A stretch of DNA of 32,121 nucleotides. It comes from an uncultured Lachnospira sp. GTDB taxonomy: Bacteria > Bacillota > Clostridia > Lachnospirales > Lachnospiraceae. The DNA is taken from contig CAMHLZ010000041.1 of the NCBI GenBank assembly GCA_946186125.1, forward strand, positions 1-32,121. The letters run 5' to 3'. The stretch's first letter is position 1, and the number at the start of each line of letters is the position of its first letter. Made by a program: the position numbers and the translations under genes. Positions 24,017 to 32,073 of the stretch are shown one piece after another. Below the pieces are notes generated by a model. It worked only from the letters and a program-made list of their open reading frames with translations. It did not search any database and was not told the DNA's origin.

Positions 24017-24274
24017 TTAAATCTGCTTTCTTTTATTAATCAATGATACTATCAACATAATAAGCACAAGCAGATTTCCTATCACAAAGATTGCTGCTGC
24101 TACAATAAATAATAAAAGAGTAAATATTGGCGCAGGATGCCCCTGCCCTGCGGCGTTTTCATATATCTTACTATCAATGAAAACTCCAAGAATAAATATC
24201 AACACCGCAAAAGCATCAACAATCAGAAAGCCTAAAAGCCACCATAAAGTTGATTTTTTCTTTTTTTCTACCAT
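24017..24274 (-). CDS. Small membrane protein of unknown function
   Basis: The 85-residue protein has two strongly hydrophobic segments, about residues 10-31 (LWWLLGFLIVDAFAVLIFIL) and 49-78 (PIFTLLLFIVAAAIFVIGNL), with a Lys-rich N terminus (MVEKKKKS) and NKRKQI at the end; by the positive-inside rule both ends face the cytosol. I do not recognise a family. RBS AGAGAGG lies 10 bases before the ATG. The gene ahead (24301-24552) ends 26 bases upstream, so they are probably co-transcribed. Confidence 0.6.
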   Translation of the reverse strand: MVEKKKKSTLWWLLGFLIVDAFAVLIFILGVFIDSKIYENAAGQGHPAPIFTLLLFIVAAAIFVIGNLLVLIMLIVSLINKRKQI

Positions 24275-24300
24275 GTAAACTAAACCTCTCTTTACCGCTT

Positions 24301-24552
24301 TTAGCTATCCTTCATTATAGCTTTTATTGGATTAACTTTTTTACTTAGCGAGTATATATAATCCATCTCATTTTTAATATAATCCATAAGCTGATTTATC
24401 TCTCCATCTGAAAATCCTTTATTATATAAAAGCTTTAATTCCGGCAATTCAAACTCAGCCATTCTTGTATTATCCTGAAATTGAACATACATCGCTTTCT
24501 TTTCTTTTGTACGTGTCATCATAGAAACACTCATTTTTATTTCATTGTTCAT
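24301..24552 (-). CDS. Small soluble protein of unknown function
   Basis: The start chosen is the ATG at 24552 (83 residues), with GAGG 6 bases upstream; an earlier in-frame ATG at 24615 lacks an RBS. The product is charged and soluble, MNNEIKMSVSMMTRTKEKKA then ELPELKLLYNKGFSDGEINQ and a helical C terminus. No family is recognised. It may share a promoter with the small membrane protein downstream; an extended -10 (TGGTACTAT) near 24590-24600 is a weak candidate. Confidence 0.55.
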   Translation of the reverse strand: MNNEIKMSVSMMTRTKEKKAMYVQFQDNTRMAEFELPELKLLYNKGFSDGEINQLMDYIKNEMDYIYSLSKKVNPIKAIMKDS

Positions 24553-24711
24553 AACTATCCTCGATATAATTAATTTAATGCTATTATCAATAGTACCATA
24601 CAAAAGGACATTCATTTCAAAAATTACTCAAAAAAAGGAATTTTATTTCACTACTTTATTCAAGCGCCACATTTTCTCGTTTGTATTTTTTTACCTTTTT
24701 AGCAAGAAGTC

Positions 24712-24730
24712 CCTCACCTCTAAGGTGGGG
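24712..24730. other. Hairpin resembling an IS200/IS605 right end
   Basis: CCTCACCT and AGGTGGGG (one mismatch) enclose a 3-base loop, preceded by AGCAAGAAGTC and followed by GATGAATTG. This is reminiscent of the subterminal hairpin beside the cleavage site of IS200/IS605-type insertion sequences. No tnpA or tnpB is found nearby, so at most it is a relic. Confidence 0.35.
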
Positions 24731-24738
24731 GATGAATT

Positions 24739-24757
24739 GTTACTATTCACAGCTCCT
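24739..24757. repeat. Solo copy of the element end, overlapping a gene stop
   Basis: GTTACTATTCACAGCTCCT is the exact reverse complement of the last 19 bases of the structured element (23884-23902). It supplies the TGA stop (24747-24749) and final codons (Glu-Leu) of the DUF6508-like gene. It may be a scar or a truncated copy. Confidence 0.85.
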
Positions 24758-25184
24758 TAGAATGTTCTGTCTCCACTATTACCCGTAATCTTTCAAGCCA
24801 TCTAAGTATCGCACCTGACTCCAAAAATGATAACAGTGCTCCATCACAAAAACATTCTGCTCTAACAGCCCCTAACAAAAGAGCCATTACAGCCTGAGAA
24901 TCCAGTTTTGAAACATCCGCTTTTTCCATAGAATCGGCGTTCCATTCTATTCCATTCTCTTTAAGTATCGCACAATAGTCATTTAACTCCATGTCTAGAT
25001 TATTATTATGAAATTCATAAATCGCATGCACTAACTCATTCACACATTCTGAATAATTTACGAAAGGAAACTGTATCGGATGTTCCGGCGTTCCATCATT
25101 CTCATGGTCTATAATCCATTTTCCAAAATTTTCATTCTTAATAACCGGAATGAATCCGATTAAATCATCAAATTTGCTGCTCAT
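24747..25184 (-). CDS. DUF6508-like protein
   Basis: The start chosen is the ATG at 25184 (145 residues), with GAGGTG upstream. It reads MSSKFDDLIGFIPVIKNENF, then HPIQFPFVNY, MEKADVSKLDSQAVMALLLG and AVRAECFCDGALLSFLESGA then ILRWLERL, which fits my memory of DUF6508, a small family of unknown function common in Firmicutes. No enzymatic motif can be named. Its last codons lie in a repeat sequence (24739-24757), so its natural C terminus may have been changed by that insertion. The paralogous small acidic gene lies 45 bases upstream. Confidence 0.65.
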   Translation of the reverse strand: MSSKFDDLIGFIPVIKNENFGKWIIDHENDGTPEHPIQFPFVNYSECVNELVHAIYEFHNNNLDMELNDYCAILKENGIEWNADSMEKADVSKLDSQAVMALLLGAVRAECFCDGALLSFLESGAILRWLERLRVIVETEHSKEL

Positions 25185-25229
25185 TATAAGCACCTCACCT
25201 TTTCCACTTCTATTCCAATAGACCAAAAG

Positions 25230-25442
25230 TTATGCATCCTTATGAATCTGATTGTTATGGTCTAAAAACACAGAATCTCCTTCGTTAATATCCTTCTCAT
25301 ATAACTCTGAATCCGATATTTCCAATTTAATTTCAGAACTGCTCTCATCGAGAAGAATCACTTTATCCATTGCGATATAATCATCCGGACGCTCCTCGCA
25401 ACCATAATCCGGTTCCATAATTCTTTTTACTGTATATGTCAT
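25230..25442 (-). CDS. Small acidic protein of unknown function (copy B)
   Basis: The start chosen is the ATG at 25442 (70 residues), matching the start of copy A; the longer upstream reading (to 25505) has no RBS and no counterpart in copy A. The two share VKxIMEPDYGCE, DDYIAMDKVILLDES and ISDSELYEKDINEGD. Here it precedes a DUF6508-like gene, while copy A precedes a macro-domain gene, so it is a mobile accessory module rather than a dedicated partner of one neighbour. Function unknown. Confidence 0.7.
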   Translation of the reverse strand: MTYTVKRIMEPDYGCEERPDDYIAMDKVILLDESSSEIKLEISDSELYEKDINEGDSVFLDHNNQIHKDA

Positions 25443-25512
25443 AATAATACCTTGCTTTCGTTTTTTCTCATATCTAGTATAGTCAATTGTTCCAATCAAT
25501 TCCATCCCTTGC

Positions 25513-26187
25513 TTATTTTTTTACCTGCACTCCGCATCTCCACAATATTTTTTCCATTTCATATCTAGCCATCGTTTCTTCCCGCACAAATATCTTTTTC
25601 CACTCTCCAAAAAAGCTTTCTATGTCATCCAAATCAAAAAATCTCTTGTATCTTCCATCTGCAGTTTCAAACAAATGACGTTCAATCTCTTTTCCTTCTC
25701 CCGCACCGTGATTTACATCTTTTACCGAATTCACTCTAAATATAAACATTCCCTCCGGTTTCAATACTCTTTTTATTTCATCAATTATATGAAAGGTTGT
25801 TTTTTCCGTAAAATAATGTAAGCTCAAATCACTTATGATAATATCCGTATAATCGTCTTCAAACGGTAATCCTTTCGTCATATCAAAACATTCCGTTCCG
25901 TGAACTTCCGGAAAATTTTTTTTAATATTTTCTATCGCATTGAAGGAATAATCGCAGGAAATTACTTTCTTTCCTCTTTCAATTAAATACAAAGTATCAT
26001 TTCCACTGCCACAGCCTAAATCAATAATAGGAGTATTGCAATGCTCTATTTCATTTTGAAACATTTCTAACCAATCGTCGTATATTATGTCATTTCTTTC
26101 ATAACTGGTGTGTATTTCATTCCACACATCATTTGCTTTATCAATTGCCATTTGTTGTTTGTCATTTTTCATTTCCGTTTGAACCAT
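25513..26187 (-). CDS. Class I SAM-dependent methyltransferase
   Basis: The protein has the SAM-binding motif IIDLGCGSGNDTLYL, an acidic loop (ISCDYS) after strand 2, MTKGLPFEDDYTDIIISDLS around motif post-I/IV, and LKPEGMFIFRVNS. It is about 224 residues from the ATG at 26187, which has a GGGGA 10 bases upstream. A longer start at 26268 overlaps the helicase gene by 17 bases, with AGGAG only 2 bases before the ATG, and adds an unconvincing Lys/Asn-rich leader. Small-molecule or quinone-type methylation is typical for the fold; the substrate is unknown. Confidence 0.8.
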   Translation of the reverse strand: MVQTEMKNDKQQMAIDKANDVWNEIHTSYERNDIIYDDWLEMFQNEIEHCNTPIIDLGCGSGNDTLYLIERGKKVISCDYSFNAIENIKKNFPEVHGTECFDMTKGLPFEDDYTDIIISDLSLHYFTEKTTFHIIDEIKRVLKPEGMFIFRVNSVKDVNHGAGEGKEIERHLFETADGRYKRFFDLDDIESFFGEWKKIFVREETMARYEMEKILWRCGVQVKK

Positions 26188-26251
26188 ATTCTTGTTTTCC
26201 CCATTTCTATTTTCTTTTAAACTCTCTAAGCAACATATTTCAGTTCCCTTA

Positions 26252-27805
26252 CTATGCTTTCGCCTCATATCTCCTACGATAATATTCCATCGTTCGATAT
26301 TCCAAAATATCCTTCATATGCGTTTTAAATGCCGGATTTTGTATCACTGTTTTCATATCTTCTCTCATGCTGAGTGCATAGCCATCCTTGTCAACAAAAA
26401 ATCCTTTGCCCGAAGCCTTTAAGAACCGGATTGGCATACTTTTTGCCTTACTCAAATGCTGTTTATCCGTCATTTTTTTATAATCCTCATAAGTGATATG
26501 TTCGGCAAAATCCTTCCAGTTAGTTCCATTATTAAAGAACTTTCTCCATGCATCAACTACCTCATCCTCTTTCACAGCCAAACGAATTTCTCCACCATTA
26601 TAGAAACTATATAAAATGGGCATTTTATAAACCTTTTGCATATCCGTAGTTTCTATCATTGCCAGAAACTCCCTTCCAACTCCCTCGTAAACCATCTTCT
26701 CTTCTTCTGATAGCAACTGCATTTCATTTAAAAAATCCAGATATCTTCGGAATGGATTTTCTTTTGCATGTTTCATGCAATACCCATAAATATCATCATC
26801 CATATAAGAAAACAGCTCCATACGCGTAGGAACATTGCCATCCAACAACTCTTTTACTCTGTAAAATTCCTGTTTTACATGTTCTTTTACAGACAAGGAT
26901 TTCTTAGCCAACTCTTTAAATAAATCAATCAAACGCATATCAAAATCTACGATACAATCGTCCGGATAGTCCATATTCATATAATTACTATCCGATTTTT
27001 CTCCAAAATTGTTTGATCCACTTAAAAGGAACGGCGCTCTTCCAGCTTTTTCATAGTTTCCTATAAAGTCCAAAACATTTAAATAATCTTTTCCCCTGCT
27101 AATACGAAGTCCACGACCAAGCTGTTGCAAAAATACGATTGGAGACTCCGTTGGTCGCAAAAACATAACCATGTCAAGAGACGCAATATCTACACCTTCA
27201 TTGAACATATCCACTGAAAATATGACTCTTATTTCCTGATTTTTCAACTTCTTGATAGCTATATCCCGTTCCTCTGAAAACTCTCCATTTGCATTACTGT
27301 ACACGGCAACCGCTTCAATTCCTCTTTCACAAAACTCCCTTGCCATCTCCTCTGCATGTTGTCTGGAACAGCAAAAACCAAGCGCTCTTTTCGAGGAATA
27401 TTTCATATAATACTTATAAATCAAATCATATCGTTTCACATTTCCAATATATGTTTCATTTAATTCCTTTTCATCGTAACGCCCCTTTACAAGATGCAGG
27501 GATGAATAATCTGTTTCGTCATAGATTCCATAATAATGAAACGGAACAAGTACACCTTTGTTAATCGCATCCTTCAAGGAAATTTCATATGGAACATTGT
27601 AATCACAGATTTCATAAATATTTTTTCCGTCCATTCGTTCCGGTGTAGCAGTCAGTCCCAATAAAAACTTTGGCTTAAAATACTGAACAATTCTTTTGTA
27701 CTGCTCATTGACTGCATGATGAAATTCGTCAGCGTATGTCAAGGTAGGTCTAACACTTTTTTCTGCCATATTTTCAATGGCGGAGTTTTTACTGAAAAAC
27801 CTCAC
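26252..27805 (-). pseudogene. Superfamily 2 DExH helicase, N-terminally truncated
   Basis: This 517-codon frame encodes only the second half of an SF2 helicase: DEFHHAV (motif II), GLTATPERMDG (motif III), FSVDMFNEGVDIASLDMVMF (motif V) and LQQLGRGLRISRGKDYLNVL (motif VI), then a C-terminal region like those of DUF3427-type restriction-associated helicases. Motif I (Walker A) is missing, so it cannot hydrolyse ATP normally. The only possible start is a GTG at 27805 with no proper RBS; upstream lies the end of the TOPRIM gene. The family normally runs to about 900 or more residues, so roughly the first 400 are lost. It is most likely a pseudogene in a defence island. Confidence 0.8.
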
Positions 27806-27851
27806 ATAATATGATTTTTTTCCTCACCTGCAAATATCTATTAACATGTCA

Positions 27852-28880
27852 TCAGTCTTTAGTCCAACAAAATTTATATTCACCTAAAAAGGTTATACAT
27901 GTGCAAAGAACAAATATTACTCCATTTTTAACATCTGAACTAAACATATTTTGTTGTTTCAAAACTTCACTCCACTCTATTCCATTATACCTATCTTTCA
28001 CAGATAAACACTCTTGCCCATCCATTTTTTGAATGTAACTTGATTTATTTACATTCTCTTTAAAAATATACATAAACAAATCCCTCAAATCGTTCCAATA
28101 TGAAATAGATTTGTTTATAAATGGATATTTAGACATCATTGAAGAAAGAGCACATTTCATATTATACGTATCTTCTTCAGTTAATCCGGTCTTTAAAGAT
28201 ATTTGTTCAACAACATTATCTACCTCTTTCAACGATTTTGAGGATAACAACGCATATGTAAACGACTCTATAGTTTCATAGCTTGTAGAAATTTTCCTAT
28301 ATAACCAATCACTCAATTTATCAAATAGTTTTAAATAATCCATTATTACAGATTCTGATGCAACTAATTTCTTGTATTCTTTTCCAGGATTACATGTAAC
28401 AGGTACACTCCTTGATATATATTCATTATCAGGTATTTCTCTAAAATGATATACAGACTCTATCATTGGATAATTAACATATAAAATTCCATCTTCAGAA
28501 GCATTATTAAAATGCCGTTGCATCCTCAATATCTTCTCATCAGAGTACCAATTATCATGATGCTCATAATCAAATATCAATATAATATTTGTAAAATCTC
28601 TTCTATCCAATTGTGGTTCAATACCAAATTTCCTGCTAATTAAAAGCGGTAAATCTATTAAAAGATCATCTTCATACCAATTTTCTTCGTATTCTTTTTC
28701 AATAGCATGATATAAATCATAAATATCACTACTGTATACATAAACATTTTCATACTTAACCGGAATCTCTGGAAAACACAATAACAAAGTTTTTAAAATA
28801 ATGTTTTTTTCCAATTTACCTTCGACGATTACCAATGTTTTATTTCGTGATGTATTCTCAGGATAAAAATAATTATTCAT
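27852..28880 (-). CDS. TOPRIM-like putative nuclease partner of the ATPase
   Basis: The start is the ATG at 28880 (342 residues), overlapping the ATPase end (stop 28873); an upstream TTG reading has no support. The N terminus has KTLVIVEGKLEKNIILKTLL (VEGxxE, TOPRIM-type Glu20), and FTNIILIFDYEHHDN gives a second acidic strand, as in OLD-, RloB- and AriB-like proteins. In such two-gene sets the ATPase senses infection and controls the nuclease. The rest is mostly helical, with few conserved marks. It probably cuts DNA or RNA, with the catalytic assignment inferred from fold only. Confidence 0.7.
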   Translation of the reverse strand: MNNYFYPENTSRNKTLVIVEGKLEKNIILKTLLLCFPEIPVKYENVYVYSSDIYDLYHAIEKEYEENWYEDDLLIDLPLLISRKFGIEPQLDRRDFTNIILIFDYEHHDNWYSDEKILRMQRHFNNASEDGILYVNYPMIESVYHFREIPDNEYISRSVPVTCNPGKEYKKLVASESVIMDYLKLFDKLSDWLYRKISTSYETIESFTYALLSSKSLKEVDNVVEQISLKTGLTEEDTYNMKCALSSMMSKYPFINKSISYWNDLRDLFMYIFKENVNKSSYIQKMDGQECLSVKDRYNGIEWSEVLKQQNMFSSDVKNGVIFVLCTCITFLGEYKFCWTKD

Positions 28881-30027
28881 ATTTCTCGAATTCCCCACCA
28901 ATATATAGTTTTTCCAAATTATGACCTTCTCTTAATTCTCTCTCAGTTGCATCGCATAATGCTGTCAACTCACCAGTTCTAGATAATATGAACACGCAAT
29001 CAGGCCTCATGAGCTGGTTTGTCATTAAATTTGTATTATGTGTTGTGAAAACAATCTGACATTCTGAAAAATTAGCCTTAAAGAATTTTAATAATTTTTC
29101 TGACATCTCATAGTTATAATATGCGTCAAATTCATCAATATAAAACAATGAAGGTTTTCTATCAAGCACTAAAACTCTATTATATAGTGTTGCAAGTGCT
29201 AGTGTTCCACTTGATGCATTTTCATAAAACGGTATTAAAGAATTATGTTTAAAAAACAATTCACCTTTTCCATCAACCGATTTAACAACTTCCAGTTTAC
29301 ATTCTATTCCCATTACATTTAAAAATTCTTCAAACTTTTGAAGATTATCTTTCTCTGACAAATAATCAACAAAATTCATATTAATACGGAACCTTTGCAT
29401 TAATGCATTACCTACACTGCTATATCTAATTCGTTTAACGTAATCTTCCAGCCTAATCAATATTGAATTTGACTTCATTGGAGCATTATTTAGAATAAAT
29501 CTTATAAAAGGGACTATTGTTTTTTCTTCACCTTCGATTTCCGCAAAATCATGATTAATATTATCCAAATACTTTTCTGTCTGAATAGTATCTGCACCTA
29601 TTAATTCAAGGTTGATATATTTGAAACAGACATCCTTTAAATCAATATCATATACCACACTATCATTTAATTTTAGTGTTTCTGACACTAACTCTCTTTT
29701 ACCATTTCTTTTGTAGATGTATTCCACACTATCCTTTCCGAAAACAAACGTATATTCAAATGTTGCAGTTGTTTCTTCCGAATTAGCATTCAAAACCTTA
29801 TACTCTCTAATTCTATAATAATCTCCAAACAAAATATAAGTTATATCACGTATAGCTTCTCCTAAATTTGTCTTTCCAGTAGCATTTCTACCATATATGA
29901 TGCATTTACTGATAATTCCATTTTGAATACACTCCTTATTAAACTTGTAGCCACCAACTTTTCCAAAATCCAAAACAAGTGTCTCTTTGAAATTCTTAAA
30001 ATTTCTAACAGTGAATTTTTTTAACAT
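28873..30027 (-). CDS. AAA/ABC-like ATPase of a two-gene defence system
   Basis: The 384-residue protein has an N-terminal FTVRNFKNFKETLVLDFG (ABC-type RecF/OLD-like start), Walker A GRNATGKT (46-53), a signature-like ENASSGTLAL, Walker B PSLFYIDEFD and the switch region VFTTHNTNLMT. This fits ATPases of the AAA_15/AbiLi/RloA/AriA group. It sits immediately before, and overlaps, a TOPRIM-like gene, which is the standard pairing in abortive-infection systems. RBS AAGGAG is 6 bases before the ATG, with a promoter at 30088-30116 and a 17-bp palindrome in the leader. Confidence 0.85.
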   Translation of the reverse strand: MLKKFTVRNFKNFKETLVLDFGKVGGYKFNKECIQNGIISKCIIYGRNATGKTNLGEAIRDITYILFGDYYRIREYKVLNANSEETTATFEYTFVFGKDSVEYIYKRNGKRELVSETLKLNDSVVYDIDLKDVCFKYINLELIGADTIQTEKYLDNINHDFAEIEGEEKTIVPFIRFILNNAPMKSNSILIRLEDYVKRIRYSSVGNALMQRFRINMNFVDYLSEKDNLQKFEEFLNVMGIECKLEVVKSVDGKGELFFKHNSLIPFYENASSGTLALATLYNRVLVLDRKPSLFYIDEFDAYYNYEMSEKLLKFFKANFSECQIVFTTHNTNLMTNQLMRPDCVFILSRTGELTALCDATERELREGHNLEKLYIGGEFEKYE

Positions 30028-30061
30028 ACTATCTCCTTTTAATATTTTGCGAAGGATTTTT

Positions 30062-30078
30062 CCGTAATTTTTTTACGG
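30062..30078. promoter_or_regulatory. Palindrome in the leader of the ATPase gene
   Basis: CCGTAA (30062-30067) and TTACGG (30073-30078) with a 5-base A/T spacer, between the promoter and the RBS. It could be an operator or a small RNA hairpin. Confidence 0.55.
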
Positions 30079-30087
30079 TATGTGTAC

Positions 30088-30116
30088 AGTTTATCATCTC
30101 CATTTGGAAAAATCAA
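30088..30116 (-). promoter_or_regulatory. Promoter of the ATPase/TOPRIM pair
   Basis: TTGATT (30111-30116), 17 bases, TAAACT (30088-30093) on the minus strand, about 60 bases before the ATG at 30027. Confidence 0.6.
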
Positions 30117-30199
30117 TATTTTATTCTTAACTTACACCATTTTTTATATTCCAAAGATTTCTTGCTAGTGTGCTGACACATTACACAGCGAAATCCGTT

Positions 30200-30360
30200 G
30201 GGGTGGCTTCTCTTACGTATGTTTTTCTGATAATTTCAAAATGATACATAGGTTTCTACTGTTCACTACGTATCATTTTAAAAAACTTCAAATTTATACG
30301 TAAAATTCCGTCATTTACTACGTATGATATCGTAAAATCTCGAAAATAATACGTAACATA
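30200..30360. repeat. Non-coding region with five TACGTA sites and a 14-bp inverted repeat
   Basis: No gene is seen between 30028 and 30475. TACGTA occurs at 30214, 30267, 30297, 30319 and 30350. The sequence around 30237-30280 forms near-perfect 14-bp arms (AAAATGATACATAG with CTACGTATCATTTT), one mismatch. It lies between the VWA/ADP-ribosylglycohydrolase operon and the ATPase/TOPRIM operon. Confidence 0.75.
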
Positions 30361-30475
30361 GATTAGCTCTACTTATCTATCATAGAAAAATTAAAGGTTC
30401 CATAGTAAGACATCAACGGAAGCACCAATGACTTATATCCGATTGTGATTTAGGGGACAGCCGGGACTCAGTCGC

Positions 30476-31384
30476 TTATGATTGGGATTCTGATTGGTAA
30501 AGGAGCTGGTAAAGCTTTGAATCCAAACATTTTTTAAGAATATCATCCGCATTTATATTGCCAAAGCCATGATAGAACTCTTCAGCAACACCACCTGCTA
30601 TTGCTCCAAATGTATCACTGTCACATTCCAGACTGAAGATATTTCGAATAAACGTCTCATAATCCTTACTCTCATAAAAGCATCTCATTGCTGCCGGTAC
30701 TGACCCCTGACAACTTTCATTCCATTTATATCTTGGGCGAATTTCGTCAAGGCTATAGCCTATACTGTATTCATAGTTTTCCATAGGGTACTGTTCTAAA
30801 ACATAATCGTATATTTCCTGCTTCGACTTGTCATTTTTAGCCATCCATATACAAGTTGCCGTAACAACTGCACCCTTAATTCCTTCCGGATGATTATGAG
30901 AAACCTTTGCAGTCTTTTCTGCCCAGTTTTGTACATCACGCAGTTCTGTAAAAAAATCAGCAACATAAGCCACCCTCATAGCTGAACCATTCCCCCAGCT
31001 GTTATAAGGCTCATGGTTTTCTGAACTAATCCAGTGATTAAAATTCCCACCAAATCCACAGTAAGGATATTGTCTGCCAATCTCTACCATATTTGAAACA
31101 AGGAGACTTGTTGCATCCTCATCATTCATCTGTATAATGCCGGATTTTTCAATCAACATTTTTTTTGAAATATCAAGCCTATATTCAGTCGGCAGCTCAT
31201 CAGCAACAGCCATTATTACCTCATCCAAAGCCTTCTTAATAGCCAGTATCATTACTGAATCATCCGTAAATCCATCTTTCTCGCTATCAACAAGTGGAAC
31301 GTTTCTCCAATCGATATTCTCAGGGCGGTGAAACTCATATTTACTTCCTAAAATATCGCCTAATATCGCACCTTTTATAGCCAT
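30476..31384 (-). CDS. ADP-ribosylglycohydrolase (ARH/DraG family)
   Basis: The 302-residue protein has the family layout: KGAILGDILGSKYEF (4-18), GFTDDSVMILA with the metal-binding Thr40-Asp41-Asp42 (38-48), SHNHPEGIKGAVVTA, and near the C terminus ECDSDTFGAIAGGVAEEFYH with the second Asp pair of the dimetal site. Such enzymes remove ADP-ribose from proteins, nucleic acids or small molecules using two Mg ions. The start follows the second VWA stop by 2 bases, with GGGAG as RBS inside that gene, so the two are one operon. Confidence 0.88.
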   Translation of the reverse strand: MAIKGAILGDILGSKYEFHRPENIDWRNVPLVDSEKDGFTDDSVMILAIKKALDEVIMAVADELPTEYRLDISKKMLIEKSGIIQMNDEDATSLLVSNMVEIGRQYPYCGFGGNFNHWISSENHEPYNSWGNGSAMRVAYVADFFTELRDVQNWAEKTAKVSHNHPEGIKGAVVTATCIWMAKNDKSKQEIYDYVLEQYPMENYEYSIGYSLDEIRPRYKWNESCQGSVPAAMRCFYESKDYETFIRNIFSLECDSDTFGAIAGGVAEEFYHGFGNINADDILKKCLDSKLYQLLYQSESQS

Positions 31385-31386
31385 TA

Positions 31387-32073
31387 TTATCTACTCCCTT
31401 TCTTACCGGCTCTTCTATTATAATCTGCTTCTATTTCTTCGTTCCAACCACTTTCTTCCAGACATTCATCTACCTTATCCAGACATGATGCACTCATTAC
31501 CGAGCAAACCGCCCTTGCAACTCCGGCATAGACATTCTTGGTTCCCATTTCATCATGAACATAATTTGCAGTTCTGCTCTTCCTGATACCGAGTTTTCCG
31601 GCTTCTCCATAAGCATCTATATTGGCTCCGATAAATATAAATTCCCAGCCATCCTTTTTTTGCTGTTTCTCAATCATTTTCTTAATTTTATTGTATGAAT
31701 AATTACAACTGGCGTTTTCCATTCCGTCTGTGGTTATTACAAATACTGTCTTTTCAGGTCTGTCTTCCTCTCTTGCATACTTGTGGATGTTCTTAATATG
31801 ATGAATTGCGCCGCCTACTGCATCAAGAAGTGCTGTACATCCTCTGACATAGTATTGTTTATCTGTCATCTTAGGGACATCCTTAATATTTACCCTGTCA
31901 TGAAGCACCTCACACTGATTGTCGAAAAGTAATGTTGATACCAAAGCTTCTCCTTCTGCCTTCTTCTGTTTTTCCATCATTGAATTGAAGCCTCCTATTG
32001 TATCTGCCTCAAGACCGCTCATTGATCCGCTTCTATCCAAAATGTAAATAATTTCTGTTAATCCTTTTCTCAT
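31387..32073 (-). CDS. TerY-like VWA domain protein (copy 2)
   Basis: The start is the ATG at 32073 (228 residues), matching copy 1; the frame stays open to the window edge upstream, but AAGGCGG 9 bases before this ATG decides it. The metal-ion site is complete (DRSGS, CTALLDA, TTDGMEN). By eye it is about 80% identical to the protein at 13799-14488, differing mostly near residues 60-75 and the C terminus. It is the upstream partner of the ADP-ribosylglycohydrolase, so the pair may work as a module. Its promoter lies beyond the window. Confidence 0.85.
   Translation of the reverse strand: MRKGLTEIIYILDRSGSMSGLEADTIGGFNSMMEKQKKAEGEALVSTLLFDNQCEVLHDRVNIKDVPKMTDKQYYVRGCTALLDAVGGAIHHIKNIHKYAREEDRPEKTVFVITTDGMENASCNYSYNKIKKMIEKQQKKDGWEFIFIGANIDAYGEAGKLGIRKSRTANYVHDEMGTKNVYAGVARAVCSVMSASCLDKVDECLEESGWNEEIEADYNRRAGKKGSR

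Noticed and set aside
24712-24730. Terminator for genes on either strand
   Set aside because: No T run follows on either strand.
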